Shown piece after piece: positions 8,288 to 17,314 of a DNA stretch of 34,647 nucleotides; within the stretch, counting starts at the first letter, position 1; every line of letters starts with the position of its first letter. The DNA lies in assembly GCA_020061355.1 (NCBI GenBank), contig JAGUYK010000031.1:1-34647 (forward strand), in the 5' to 3' direction. A program made the translations under genes and the position numbers. This DNA comes from Ignavibacteriales bacterium. Lineage in GTDB: Bacteria > Bacteroidota > Ignavibacteria > Ignavibacteriales > Melioribacteraceae. The notes below the pieces were generated by a model, which ran no database searches, was not told the DNA's origin, and saw only the letters and a list, made by a program, of their open reading frames with translations.

Positions 8288-8296
8288 CTAATTTTC

Positions 8297-8863
8297 TTAC
8301 CTTGCTTGTCTTAGCGCTTTCGGCTTGTTAAGAATTTCCGAGATTAAATAGAGATCTCTGATTGTCCTTGGGTCCCTAAGTTTTTTCTTTATCTCTGAAA
8401 CTCTCTTATCAATCTTCTTTTTTTCTGTATAAGCAATAACAGATTTTGCTGAATTTATTTTTTTCTGTGCGTTCTCAAGAGCAGTAATCTTATCATAATT
8501 TATATCAGGAATCTTCTTCTCGATATTGCGGTATCCATATTTTTCCTTCTGCGCAACTTTTTTCTCAAAATCTTTCTGAGGATCCCACGATTGATATTCT
8601 AAATTATCATCCTGCCGTTTATCAGAATAACCTGAATTTTCTTCAGTACTTGGTAATTTCATTCCAAATAATTCTTCCAGTATATCCTGCGAAGAAGGTT
8701 TTTTAGGTACTGAAGTTTCAGGTACTCTTCTTGAATAAGTAGGAGCAGGTTTACGCTTTTGTTGCTGTGGTTGCTTATTCTGTCGTTTCTTTTTCCCGAA
8801 TAAAGATCCGAGTACGCTGTAGATAACAAAAAAGAAAATGATTATTTCAATTATATTATCCAT
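8297..8863 (-). CDS. membrane-anchored basic protein of unknown function, FloA neighbour
   Basis: This 188-residue protein has one N-terminal membrane segment (residues 3-21), then a Lys/Gln/Pro-rich linker (about 24-55) and a charged, probably helical C-terminal region. It looks like a bitopic inner-membrane protein with a cytoplasmic tail. I do not recognise a family. Its start overlaps the floA stop (TAATG), so the two are probably translationally coupled and expressed together. A function with FloA in membrane microdomains is only an inference from this coupling. A strong terminator lies just past the stop. Confidence 0.75.
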   Translation of the reverse strand: MDNIIEIIIFFFVIYSVLGSLFGKKKRQNKQPQQQKRKPAPTYSRRVPETSVPKKPSSQDILEELFGMKLPSTEENSGYSDKRQDDNLEYQSWDPQKDFEKKVAQKEKYGYRNIEKKIPDINYDKITALENAQKKINSAKSVIAYTEKKKIDKRVSEIKKKLRDPRTIRDLYLISEILNKPKALRQAR

Positions 8864-9855
8864 TAGTTCTGATCTTTATCTTTTTTCTCGTCCGGTTTTG
8901 CAATTGTATTTCGCATTTCAGTATCTGCCTGAATATTTCTCAGGTTATAATAATCCATTACCCCAAAGTTTCCTTCTCTAAACGCTTCAGCAATTGCTTT
9001 TGGAATTTCAGCTTCGGCTTCAACAACTTTTGCACGCATTTTTGCAACTTCAGCATTCATTTCCTGTTCTGATGCAACTGCGGCAGCTCTTCTTTCTTCT
9101 GCTTTAGCGCGTGCAACTTTAAGATCTGCTTCTGCCTGATCTGTCTGCAAAATTGCACCGATGTTTGTTCCAACATCAACATCCGCAATATCGATTGAAA
9201 GAATTTCGAATGCTGTTCCGGCATCCAGTCCCTTTGATAGTACAACTTTTGAAATGTTATCTGGATTTTCCAACACTTCCTTGTGTGAGATACTTGAACC
9301 GATTGTTGATACAATACCTTCACCAACACGGGCAAGTATAGTCTGTTCTCCGGCACCTCCCACTAATCTTTCTAAATTTGTTCTAACAGTAATTCTAGCT
9401 ATAGCTTTCAACTGAATTCCATCCTTGGCAACTGCAGAAACTAAAGGTGTTTCAATAACTTTAGGAATAACTGACATTTTAACAGCTTCCAATACATCAC
9501 GACCGGCAAGATCAATTGCGGCAGCTTTTTCAAATTGCAAATCAAGATTTGCTTTATTGGCTGAAATCAGAGCATTAACAACATTTGTTACGTTTCCACC
9601 GGCTAAGTAATGTGCTTCCAATAATGAAATATTGAGGTCTAATCCGGCTTTTGTAGCAGCAATCAAATTTCTAACAATAATTTGCGGAGATACTTTTCTT
9701 AAACGCATCCCTATAAGATCGCGGAATATTTTTACTTTTACTCCGGAGAAATATGCTGTAATGAATAAACCAAGCGGGACGTAATAAAGAATAATTATTA
9801 GAAATATTACTGCAATAAAGATGATTAAAAGCGAAAATCCGGTTAAAGCTTCCAT
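8863..9855 (-). CDS. floA: flotillin-like protein FloA (SPFH family)
   Basis: This 330-residue protein scaffolds membrane microdomains. It has a hydrophobic N-terminal hairpin (about 6-35), then the conserved FloA block ([59 protein letters not shown]) and a band-7/SPFH region. The C-terminal half is Ala/Glu-rich and coiled-coil-like ([19 protein letters not shown]). The short charged tail ends KDKDQN. The start is preceded by AAAGGAG at good spacing. The usual partner NfeD is not adjacent; instead the 188-residue membrane-anchored gene overlaps its stop codon. It is divergent from clpC. Confidence 0.95.
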   Translation of the reverse strand: MEALTGFSLLIIFIAVIFLIIILYYVPLGLFITAYFSGVKVKIFRDLIGMRLRKVSPQIIVRNLIAATKAGLDLNISLLEAHYLAGGNVTNVVNALISANKANLDLQFEKAAAIDLAGRDVLEAVKMSVIPKVIETPLVSAVAKDGIQLKAIARITVRTNLERLVGGAGEQTILARVGEGIVSTIGSSISHKEVLENPDNISKVVLSKGLDAGTAFEILSIDIADVDVGTNIGAILQTDQAEADLKVARAKAEERRAAAVASEQEMNAEVAKMRAKVVEAEAEIPKAIAEAFREGNFGVMDYYNLRNIQADTEMRNTIAKPDEKKDKDQN

Positions 9856-9949
9856 TTACTACTCCTTTTTAATTAAACTGTTCACAAAATATCAATAAAA
9901 TGAGACTATTACAATTACGATTCAACCTAACACAGACGAATTATGTTCC

Positions 9950-9978
9950 TTGCTAAGAGAGGGGTCAATCTTTATATT
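9950..9978 (+). promoter_or_regulatory. candidate sigma-70-type promoter for clpC
   Basis: TTGCTA (9950-9955, -35-like) and TATATT (9973-9978, -10-like) are separated by exactly 17 bases. Transcription would begin near 9985, giving a leader of about 50 bases before the ATG at 10038. This would place the upstream TTG at 9990 almost at the transcript end, so it supports the downstream start. The call rests on pattern only; this phylum may use a different consensus. Confidence 0.4.
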
Positions 9979-10037
9979 TAAGAAACCATTTGAAGAGATT
10001 TTCTGTTGAAATAGTTAAGATTTTAGAAAGGAATAAC

Positions 10038-12533
10038 ATGGAAGGTAATTTTTCGGAAAGAGTACAGGAAGTAATTAGGTTAAGCCGCGAAGAAGCATTA
10101 CGGCTCGGTCACGATTATATAGGAACAGAGCATCTTCTGCTTGGAATTATAAGAGAAGGACAGGGTGTAGCTGTTAAAATTCTGCGTAATCTTGATGTTG
10201 ACCTGGTAAAGCTAAAGAAAGCGATTGAAGATACGGTTAGAACATCCGGTGGAACACTTACTATCGGAAACATCCCGTTAACCAAACAGGCTGAAAAAGT
10301 TTTAAAAATAACCCAGATCGAATCAAAAATTTATAAATCGGATGTGATTGGCACAGAGCATATTATTCTATCTTTACTAAGAGATGAAGATAATATAGCA
10401 ACACAGATACTTCACCAGTTTAGTGTAACTTATGATAATGCACGTGCTGAGTTAAATAGTATCCTTAGCAGTAAGCATCCTGATAAAGCCTTTATAGCAC
10501 AACCGTTCACAGCAAAAAAAGTTGATAAAACCAAAACTCCTGTACTTGATAATTTCGGACGGGATCTTACAAAACTTGCTATCGAAGATAAACTTGATCC
10601 TGTAATTGGAAGAGAAAAAGAGATTGAACGTGTTGCACAGGTATTAAGCCGTAGAAAGAAAAATAATCCGGTTCTTATTGGAGAACCCGGTGTAGGTAAA
10701 ACAGCAATTGCAGAAGGACTGGCATTGAGAATTGTTCAAAGAAAAGTTCCGAGAATACTTCAGGATAAGAGGGTTGTTACTCTGGATCTTGCAGGTTTAG
10801 TTGCAGGAACTAAATACCGCGGACAATTTGAAGAAAGGATGAAAGCATTGATGACCGAATTAGAGAAAGCTGACGATGTAATTTTATTTATTGACGAATT
10901 GCACACAATCGTAGGGGCAGGTGGTGCATCAGGTTCATTGGATGCCTCCAATATGTTCAAACCTGCTCTTGCCCGCGGCGATATTCAATGCATAGGTGCA
11001 ACAACACTTGATGAATATAGAAAGTTTATTGAAACCGACGGTGCTCTCGACCGTAGATTTCAGAAAGTTATGATTGATCCGCCGTCTGCCGATGAGACAA
11101 TTAAAATATTAGAGAATATCAAATTCAAGTATGAAGAGCATCATCATGTAAAATATTCCGATCAAGCAATTAATTCAGCAGTCCGGTTGAGTGAACGTTA
11201 CATTACCGACCGGTATTTGCCGGACAAAGCAATTGATGTTATTGATGAAGCGGGATCGCGTGTTCATATGGGAAATTTCACAGTTTCCGATGAAGTTCTT
11301 AAACTCGAAGAGGAAATTGAAAAAATAAAGCAGCTCAAGATTCAAGTTGTTAAACAACAGGATTATGAAGAGGCAGCTCGTCTGCGTGATAAGGAAAGAC
11401 AATTTCAATCCGATCTTGAAATTGCTAAACGTGAATGGGATTCGAAAACCAAAGATATAGTTTATGATGTTAATGAAGACGACATTGCGACTGTAGTAGC
11501 AATGATGACAGGCATTCCTGTTACAAGAGTAGTTCAAGCTGAATCCGATAAATTGATGAAAATGGAAACAGCATTGAAGAAAAAGATTGTCGGACAGGAT
11601 GAAGCTGTATCAAAACTTAGCAAAGCTATTAGAAGGACCCGTGCAGGTTTAAAACGTTCTAATAAACCAATTGGTACCTTCATATTCCTTGGACCTACAG
11701 GTGTTGGAAAAACAGAATTAGGGAAAGAATTAGCCCGATATTTATTCGATACCGAAGAAGCTCTTATAAGGATTGATATGAGCGAATATATGGAGAAATT
11801 CGCTGTATCACGTTTGATTGGAGCTCCTCCGGGATATGTCGGCTATGAAGAAGGTGGTCAGCTTACTGAAAAAGTTCGTAGGAAACCTTATTCGGTTGTT
11901 CTATTTGACGAAATTGAAAAAGCGCATCCGGATGTTTTCAATATACTGCTTCAAGTATTGGATGACGGACAATTAACCGATAGCCTTGGAAGAAGAGTCG
12001 ATTTTAGAAACACAATTATAATTATGACTTCAAACGTTGGCACTAAAGACATTAAAACAACTGGTGGGTATGGTTTCTCAGGTGATTCAGAAGTTGATCA
12101 ATATTCATATCTTAAAAATACTGTTGAAGATGCAATGAAGCGTCTCTTCAATCCGGAATTCCTTAATAGAATTGACGAAGCAATTGTATTTAGAAGTCTG
12201 GATAAAGAAGATATTAAACAGATTATTGCAATCGAGATGAAAGACCTCATCAAGAATATTAGTGACAATAAAATGGGCATTGAACTTCATAAATCGGCTA
12301 CGGAATTTCTATCTGATAAAGGATTCGATCCGAAGTTCGGAGCAAGACCGCTTAAGAGGGCAATTCAGAAGTATATAGAGGACCCTCTTGCCGAAGAACT
12401 ATTACTAAACCATTTCAAAGAAGGTGATAAAATAATAGTAAAACATAAGAAAGGCACTGAAGAATTATACTTTATCCCTCAAAAAACAGAAGAGACAGAG
12501 GAAGAGAGTAATGAAGAGAAACAATCAGTTTGA
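10038..12533 (+). CDS. clpC: ATP-dependent Clp protease ATP-binding subunit ClpC
   Basis: This 831-residue class I Clp/Hsp100 unfoldase feeds substrates to ClpP in the cytoplasm. In order it shows the Clp-N repeats (about 1-140, with [15 protein letters not shown]), AAA-1 with Walker [10 protein letters not shown] (about 214) and Walker [10 protein letters not shown], a UVR-like middle domain (about 440-475), AAA-2 with GPTGVGKTE (about 552) and VVLFDEIEK, and a C-terminal D2-small domain. The ClpP-docking loop carries YGF at 678-680, where Bacillus ClpC has VGF. The start at 10038 has AGAAAGGA upstream; an in-frame TTG at 9990 is rejected. It heads a string of seven co-directional genes. Confidence 0.95.
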   Translation: MEGNFSERVQEVIRLSREEALRLGHDYIGTEHLLLGIIREGQGVAVKILRNLDVDLVKLKKAIEDTVRTSGGTLTIGNIPLTKQAEKVLKITQIESKIYKSDVIGTEHIILSLLRDEDNIATQILHQFSVTYDNARAELNSILSSKHPDKAFIAQPFTAKKVDKTKTPVLDNFGRDLTKLAIEDKLDPVIGREKEIERVAQVLSRRKKNNPVLIGEPGVGKTAIAEGLALRIVQRKVPRILQDKRVVTLDLAGLVAGTKYRGQFEERMKALMTELEKADDVILFIDELHTIVGAGGASGSLDASNMFKPALARGDIQCIGATTLDEYRKFIETDGALDRRFQKVMIDPPSADETIKILENIKFKYEEHHHVKYSDQAINSAVRLSERYITDRYLPDKAIDVIDEAGSRVHMGNFTVSDEVLKLEEEIEKIKQLKIQVVKQQDYEEAARLRDKERQFQSDLEIAKREWDSKTKDIVYDVNEDDIATVVAMMTGIPVTRVVQAESDKLMKMETALKKKIVGQDEAVSKLSKAIRRTRAGLKRSNKPIGTFIFLGPTGVGKTELGKELARYLFDTEEALIRIDMSEYMEKFAVSRLIGAPPGYVGYEEGGQLTEKVRRKPYSVVLFDEIEKAHPDVFNILLQVLDDGQLTDSLGRRVDFRNTIIIMTSNVGTKDIKTTGGYGFSGDSEVDQYSYLKNTVEDAMKRLFNPEFLNRIDEAIVFRSLDKEDIKQIIAIEMKDLIKNISDNKMGIELHKSATEFLSDKGFDPKFGARPLKRAIQKYIEDPLAEELLLNHFKEGDKIIVKHKKGTEELYFIPQKTEETEEESNEEKQSV

Positions 12534-12554
12534 TAATCGGCATAAATTCTTGAT

Positions 12555-12836
12555 ATGAAAAGACTTAGCCCTGAAGAGATAAATAATGAATTGATTACCT
12601 TAAATGGATGGATTTATAACAACAATTCAATTGAAAAGGGGTTTATACTTAAGGATTTTGCAGACGCACTTTCTTTTATTATTAAATGCGGGATAGAGTC
12701 AGAAAAAGCTGATCATCATCCGGACTTGCTCCTGCATTCATGGAATAAGGTTAAGATTACTTTAAGCACTCATAGTGAGGGCGGAGTTACTGCAAACGAC
12801 ATTAAACTTGCTCAACAAATAGAAAAAATAAACTAA
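12555..12836 (+). CDS. phhB: pterin-4a-carbinolamine dehydratase-like protein
   Basis: This 93-residue protein is the normal size for the PCD/DCoH family. The signature [19 protein letters not shown] (50-68), with His54, His55 and Pro56, is followed by [14 protein letters not shown] (70-83), both diagnostic for the active site. The family dehydrates 4a-hydroxytetrahydropterin during aromatic amino acid hydroxylation. Many bacteria carry the gene without a hydroxylase, where its role is unclear, and none is seen here. It begins 21 bases after clpC, and its stop codon overlaps the pyrE start by one base. Confidence 0.9.
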   Translation: MKRLSPEEINNELITLNGWIYNNNSIEKGFILKDFADALSFIIKCGIESEKADHHPDLLLHSWNKVKITLSTHSEGGVTANDIKLAQQIEKIN

Positions 12837-13420
12837 TGGTACATTCTGATATTTACAAATTATTTATTAAAACAAATGCCCTTTTAAATGGGCATTTTTT
12901 ATTGACATCCGGACGGCATAGTAATCAATACTTCCAATGCGCTCTTGTTCTTCAATATCCGGATTATAATGAAATAATCTGCCAGAAAATAGCAGATTAT
13001 TTTAAGGATTTCGAAATTGATACAGTTATTTCACCTGCTATTGGAGGAATTATTGTCGGGCAGGAAGTTGCACGTTTACTAAATAAAAAGTCGATCTTTG
13101 CAGAAAGAGAGGATAAGAAACTGGTTTTACGAAGAGGATTTAATATTGAAAAAGGTAAAAAATATCTGGTCTGCGAAGATGTAGTTACAACCGGCGGGTC
13201 GGTGTTTGAGGTGATGGAAATAGTTCGTGAAGGTGGCGGAGTTGTAGCCGGTGTCGGGTTTATTGTGGATCGAAGTAATAATAAAGTACAATTTGATGTC
13301 CCTCAATTCAGCACTCTACAATTAGAGGTCATCTCTTATCAACCAGATGAGTGCCCATTATGCCATGAAAACAAGATCCCGCTGGTAAAACCGGGTTCAA
13401 GAAAAGTTAAATTACAATAG
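12836..13420 (+). CDS. pyrE: orotate phosphoribosyltransferase
   Basis: This 194-residue enzyme joins orotate to PRPP to form OMP in de novo pyrimidine synthesis. The PRPP-binding motif [12 protein letters not shown] lies around residues 113-124. The family elements [16 protein letters not shown] (N-terminal) and [15 protein letters not shown] (middle) are also present. The C-terminal [18 protein letters not shown] segment, with two Cys, is typical of this PyrE subgroup. Its ATG overlaps the phhB stop (TAATG). A terminator-like hairpin falls within codons 13-22 of the gene. Confidence 0.93.
   Translation: MVHSDIYKLFIKTNALLNGHFLLTSGRHSNQYFQCALVLQYPDYNEIICQKIADYFKDFEIDTVISPAIGGIIVGQEVARLLNKKSIFAEREDKKLVLRRGFNIEKGKKYLVCEDVVTTGGSVFEVMEIVREGGGVVAGVGFIVDRSNNKVQFDVPQFSTLQLEVISYQPDECPLCHENKIPLVKPGSRKVKLQ
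12874..12900 (+). other. intragenic terminator-like hairpin in pyrE
   Basis: AAATGCCC (12874-12881) and GGGCATTT (12890-12897) form a perfect 8-base stem with an 8-base loop. The downstream T-run covers 12895-12900. On the plus strand this has the form of an intrinsic terminator, located 38 bases into the coding sequence. It may be an attenuation signal or a chance product of the NALLNGHF codons. Confidence 0.45.
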
Positions 13421-13433
13421 GTCTGGTGTAAAT

Positions 13434-14702
13434 ATGAAAAAAACTACTCTGTTATTACTATTTCTTACGCAAATAGTATTTTCTCAACCAAAGTTCGAAG
13501 ATTTCTTTATTGAAAAAACTTTAAGACTCGACTTTTACCATACCGGCGATAAAGAGACTGAAATAATAACTTTCGATAAGTTAATTGAAGAGCCGATATG
13601 GAGTGGTTCACATAAGAATTTAATTGATAAGTTTAAGTACGGTAATTATATGCTGCGTGTCTATGATTCAGTATCTAATTCTATAATTTATTCAAGAGGA
13701 TTTTCTACTTTATACCAGGAATGGCAAACAACCGAAGAAGCCAGGCACATTCAAAGAAGTATGTCCGGAGCTGTAATTATGCCTTTCCCGAAAAGTATGG
13801 TGAGAGTTGAAATTTATAAGCGTGATAGAAGAAATAATTTCGAGAAGAAATTCGAATACAATGTTGATCCGCAAAGTTATTTTATAATTAAGGAACCGGT
13901 TAAACCATATCCAAACTTTCAAGTACATTATTCCGGAGCCCCTTCTCAAAAACTTGATATTGTTATTATTCCTGAAGGTTATACGGAAGATGAGATGGAT
14001 AAATTCCGTGATGATTGCAATAGATTTGCCGGCTATTTATTCGAGTACTCACCATTTAAAGAATACTCAGAAAAGATTAATATCTGGGGTGTTGAAGCGC
14101 CTTCTCCCGAAAGCGGGACGGATATTCCGGGTAAAAATATTTGGGCTCGGACACTTTTAAATTCACGCTTTTATACTTTTGATAGCGAAAGATATTTGAT
14201 GACAACTGATTATCATTCAATAAGAGATCTTGCAGCAAATGCACCCAATGATCAGATATTTATTTTAGTAAATACGCCAAAATACGGCGGCGGGGGAATT
14301 TACAACTACTATAATGTTACCTCCGTAGATCACCAGTCGTCAAAACAGGTTTTTGTACATGAGTTTGGACATGGATTAGCAGGATTGGCAGATGAATATG
14401 GCGACGATCCGACTTATCAGGATTTTTATCCACCGGAAATTGAACCATGGGAACCGAATATAACGACCCTTGTTAATTTTGAAAGTAAGTGGAAGAATCT
14501 AGTAGAAAAGGATACTCCAATTCCAACACCGGATGAGGAACATTACAAAAGCAAAATTGGTGCTTTCGAAGGTGCCGGTTATGTACCTAAAGGTGTTTTT
14601 CGCTCAACTCACAATAGCATTATGAGAGCTTTCTCCTCAAATGAATTTAATCAGGTGTCTAAAGAAATTTTAGAAAAAATAATTTTATCTTATACTGAAT
14701 AG
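13434..14702 (+). CDS. secreted M64-family metallopeptidase (IgA peptidase M64-like)
   Basis: This 422-residue protein has an N-terminal signal peptide (MKKTTLLLLFLTQIVFSQ). The catalytic zinc motif is HEFGHGLAGLADEYGD, giving His309, Glu310 and His313 with Asp320 as the likely third ligand; this HExxHxxxxxxD arrangement is seen in the M64 family. Upstream, an N-terminal beta-rich domain (about 20-150) precedes LDIVIIPEGYTEDEMDKF, the usual start of the catalytic domain. Homologues occur mainly in Bacteroidota relatives as exported proteases, and the substrate is unknown. It starts 13 bases after pyrE and ends 11 bases before the phosphatase gene. Confidence 0.9.
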   Translation: MKKTTLLLLFLTQIVFSQPKFEDFFIEKTLRLDFYHTGDKETEIITFDKLIEEPIWSGSHKNLIDKFKYGNYMLRVYDSVSNSIIYSRGFSTLYQEWQTTEEARHIQRSMSGAVIMPFPKSMVRVEIYKRDRRNNFEKKFEYNVDPQSYFIIKEPVKPYPNFQVHYSGAPSQKLDIVIIPEGYTEDEMDKFRDDCNRFAGYLFEYSPFKEYSEKINIWGVEAPSPESGTDIPGKNIWARTLLNSRFYTFDSERYLMTTDYHSIRDLAANAPNDQIFILVNTPKYGGGGIYNYYNVTSVDHQSSKQVFVHEFGHGLAGLADEYGDDPTYQDFYPPEIEPWEPNITTLVNFESKWKNLVEKDTPIPTPDEEHYKSKIGAFEGAGYVPKGVFRSTHNSIMRAFSSNEFNQVSKEILEKIILSYTE

Positions 14703-14713
14703 AAAAAAGGATT

Positions 14714-15952
14714 ATGGATCAAAAAAGATTATTAAAAACCATTGATGCAATTGCAAGCGGGTATTATAAAACCGATGAGGAATTGTTAGAGTCAGTAGTT
14801 GAACAATTGGTAAAAAGCAGCAAGTTTAACGTTACCGGCGGAAGAATCTGGAAACTCAGTCATTCAAAAAAAGCATATAAACTTCTTTTCCAGGCGGGAA
14901 ACGTTCAAAAGATTCCCGATGAATTTTTATTACCGTTAAAGGAATATCAGATATTTGATATTATCGAAAAGCAAAGAACAGTCCTTGCCGATGAAACGAA
15001 CAAAACTCTTATATCGAAAGGAATCTTTAGGTATTCTGCTTCTGGGGTTGGCAGAAAAATTATTGTCGGAAGGAAAAAATATTACGATTATCTTTTAGCT
15101 GTTAACAGCGAGAATATTGGTGAAGATTTAAGATATACTTTAAATATTGTCGCAACTGTTTTAACATCCCGGTTAAAGGAAAGATTTTTAGCTCAGTCAA
15201 GAAAGAATTTGATTCAGGACATTGATAAAGCCAAGGAATTGCAAAAAAGTATTTTACCGGAACATGAATATAAATTTCACTTTTATGAATTATTTGGTGT
15301 TACTATTCCGGCAGAAATTGTATCCGGAGATTTTTATGATTACCTGAAGATTGGTGAAGATGAAGAACGTCTGGGTATTGTAGTTGGTGATGCAGCATCA
15401 AAAGGATTGGCTGCGTCGGCAGAAGCAATGTATATTTCCGGTGCTATAAGAATGGCAAGTACTTTTCAAATAAAGATTACTCCAATGATGAACAGAATCA
15501 ATCAGCTGGTAAATAGAATATTTAGCGATGATAAATTTTCTTCACTCTTTTATGCAGAACTTTCAATCGACAAAAAAGGGCTATGCTTATATGCTAATGC
15601 AGGACAGAATCCACCAATTTTCTATAGTAAAAAGAATAAAACCTTTTCATTATTAGAACCAACGGGACCTCTAATAGGACCGGCTCCAAATTCACGTTAT
15701 GATACCGATAGTATTAATTTCAAACCGGGTGATGTTTTAGTAATATATTCTGATGGCATAGTTGAAGCAACTAATGATAAATATGAATTTTATGAAGAGA
15801 ACAGATTGAAAAAAATTATTCAATCCTCTTTTGAAAAATCACCAAAAGAAATAGCCCATACGATTCTAGATGATGTTATAAAGTTCGGTACAAAGGAACC
15901 GATCTATCAGGATGATAAAACATTAGTTGTTATTAAGCGGATAGATGAATGA
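14714..15952 (+). CDS. SpoIIE/RsbU-type PP2C serine/threonine phosphatase with GAF-like N-terminal domain
   Basis: This 412-residue protein probably dephosphorylates an anti-anti-sigma factor or similar phosphoprotein. Residues about 10-165 resemble a GAF sensory domain. A linking helix (KAKELQKSILP, near 175) leads to the SpoIIE phosphatase domain, with SGDFYDYL (about 204), VVGDAASKGLAAS (about 221), LYANAGQNPP (about 294) and IYSDGIVEATN (about 342), the Asp motifs that bind the metals. A good ribosome binding site (AAAAAAGGA) precedes the start. Its stop overlaps the pduS start by four bases (ATGA), so the two are probably translationally coupled. No matching anti-sigma system is in the window. 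Confidence 0.9.
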   Translation: MDQKRLLKTIDAIASGYYKTDEELLESVVEQLVKSSKFNVTGGRIWKLSHSKKAYKLLFQAGNVQKIPDEFLLPLKEYQIFDIIEKQRTVLADETNKTLISKGIFRYSASGVGRKIIVGRKKYYDYLLAVNSENIGEDLRYTLNIVATVLTSRLKERFLAQSRKNLIQDIDKAKELQKSILPEHEYKFHFYELFGVTIPAEIVSGDFYDYLKIGEDEERLGIVVGDAASKGLAASAEAMYISGAIRMASTFQIKITPMMNRINQLVNRIFSDDKFSSLFYAELSIDKKGLCLYANAGQNPPIFYSKKNKTFSLLEPTGPLIGPAPNSRYDTDSINFKPGDVLVIYSDGIVEATNDKYEFYEENRLKKIIQSSFEKSPKEIAHTILDDVIKFGTKEPIYQDDKTLVVIKRIDE

Positions 15953-17262
15953 ATCTTGAAGAGAAAATATTTAATGCCGGAATTGTTGGAGCGGGAGGCG
16001 CCGGGTTTCCAACGCATATAAAAGCTAAATCGAAAGTTGAATATGTTCTAGTAAACGGTGCGGAATGCGAACCGCTTCTTCACAAAGATTATGAAATTAT
16101 GGTTCATTTTGCCCCTGAAATAATCTCAGGCGTTGAAGCAATGGTTAAGCAGACTTCTGCAAAAAAAGCTTTCTTCGGGATAAAATCAAAAAATGCAACT
16201 GCAATCGAGGCAGTAGAAAAAAATATTTCAAATGGCAAAATCGAAATGTGCCAGCTTGGCGATTTTTATCCATCTGGTGATGAATACGAACTTGTCTATG
16301 CTGCTACAAAGCGATTAATTCCGCCTCACGGTTTACCGCTTGATGTAGGTTGTGTTGTTAATAATGTAGAAACTTTCTACAACATTTCTCGGGCAATCGA
16401 AGATAAACCATTAACTCATAAATTTGTATGTATCGCGGGTGCAGTAAAAAATCCGCAAACATTTTTTGTACCCATTGGAACAAGTATAAAGGAATTGTTG
16501 GATCATGCAGGCGGTGCTACAGTACCTGAGTATGGAATATTTATCAGCGGAATATTAATGGGTAAACTGACTTTTGACAAATCCGAAGTTGTTACTAAAA
16601 CAACTGCAGGAATAATTGTCCTTCCCAAAGATCATTATCTGGTAAACAGGCAGGAGCGCCCGATTCAGGATATGAACAGAATTGGAAAATCCGCATGCGA
16701 TCAATGCAGTTACTGTACAGAATTTTGTCCTCGTTACTTATTAGGTTATGATGTACAGCCACATAAAGTAATGCGCTCACTTGTATTCACAACAACAGGT
16801 GAATCTGTCTGGAATCAATACGCTGATCTCTGCTGTTCATGTGGATTATGCACTCTCTATGCCTGTCCGGAAGACCTTTATCCTAGAGAGGCATGCGACC
16901 AGGGAAAAGTTTATATGAGAAAATTGGGTCTTAAATATGAACAACCAAAACCTGTGAAGGTTCATCCAATTAAAGAGGGAAGACGTGTCCCCCTCAAAAT
17001 GTTGATGAAAAAGATGGACCTGTTGAAATATGATTCACATACTCCGTTTCATAAGAAATCACCCGCACCTCCTCAAGTAAAAATATTGCTTAAACAGCAT
17101 GCAGGCGTTCCTGCTAAGGCAGTTGTAAGTATTGGTGATGTAGTAAAGGAAGGTGATCTTATAGCTGACATTGAACAGGGAAAACTCGGTGCAAAAATTC
17201 ATGCTTCAATAAGTGGGAAAGTAACACAAGTAAGTGATGATTATATCAGGATAAGTAAATAG
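15949..17262 (+). CDS. pduS: PduS-like RnfC-family flavin/iron-sulfur reductase of bacterial microcompartments
   Basis: This 437-residue protein matches PduS, the cobalamin reductase of propanediol microcompartments. It opens with AGIVGAGGAGFPTHIKAKS and VNGAECEPLLHKDYE, the FMN/NADH-binding region shared with RnfC and complex I 51-kDa subunits. Two [4Fe-4S] motifs follow: C250/C253/C256/C260 (CDQCSYCTEFCP) and C295/C298/C301/C306 (CCSCGLCTLYACP). The C-terminus is a barrel-sandwich hybrid domain (VVKEGDLIADIEQGKLGA). In known systems it reduces corrinoid or passes electrons to the shell protein PduT, encoded next here. No cobalamin enzyme or other pdu gene is present in the window. Confidence 0.9.
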   Translation: MNLEEKIFNAGIVGAGGAGFPTHIKAKSKVEYVLVNGAECEPLLHKDYEIMVHFAPEIISGVEAMVKQTSAKKAFFGIKSKNATAIEAVEKNISNGKIEMCQLGDFYPSGDEYELVYAATKRLIPPHGLPLDVGCVVNNVETFYNISRAIEDKPLTHKFVCIAGAVKNPQTFFVPIGTSIKELLDHAGGATVPEYGIFISGILMGKLTFDKSEVVTKTTAGIIVLPKDHYLVNRQERPIQDMNRIGKSACDQCSYCTEFCPRYLLGYDVQPHKVMRSLVFTTTGESVWNQYADLCCSCGLCTLYACPEDLYPREACDQGKVYMRKLGLKYEQPKPVKVHPIKEGRRVPLKMLMKKMDLLKYDSHTPFHKKSPAPPQVKILLKQHAGVPAKAVVSIGDVVKEGDLIADIEQGKLGAKIHASISGKVTQVSDDYIRISK

Positions 17263-17314
17263 AACTGATAATTTTATCTTCTTTAAAACGTATCCTTTTT
17301 GAAAGGGAAAGAAA

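Noticed and set aside
9990-10037. An upstream TTG start that would extend ClpC by 16 residues
   Set aside because: The ATG at 10038 has a good ribosome binding site and gives the usual ClpC N-terminus; the candidate promoter would put transcription start almost at the TTG.
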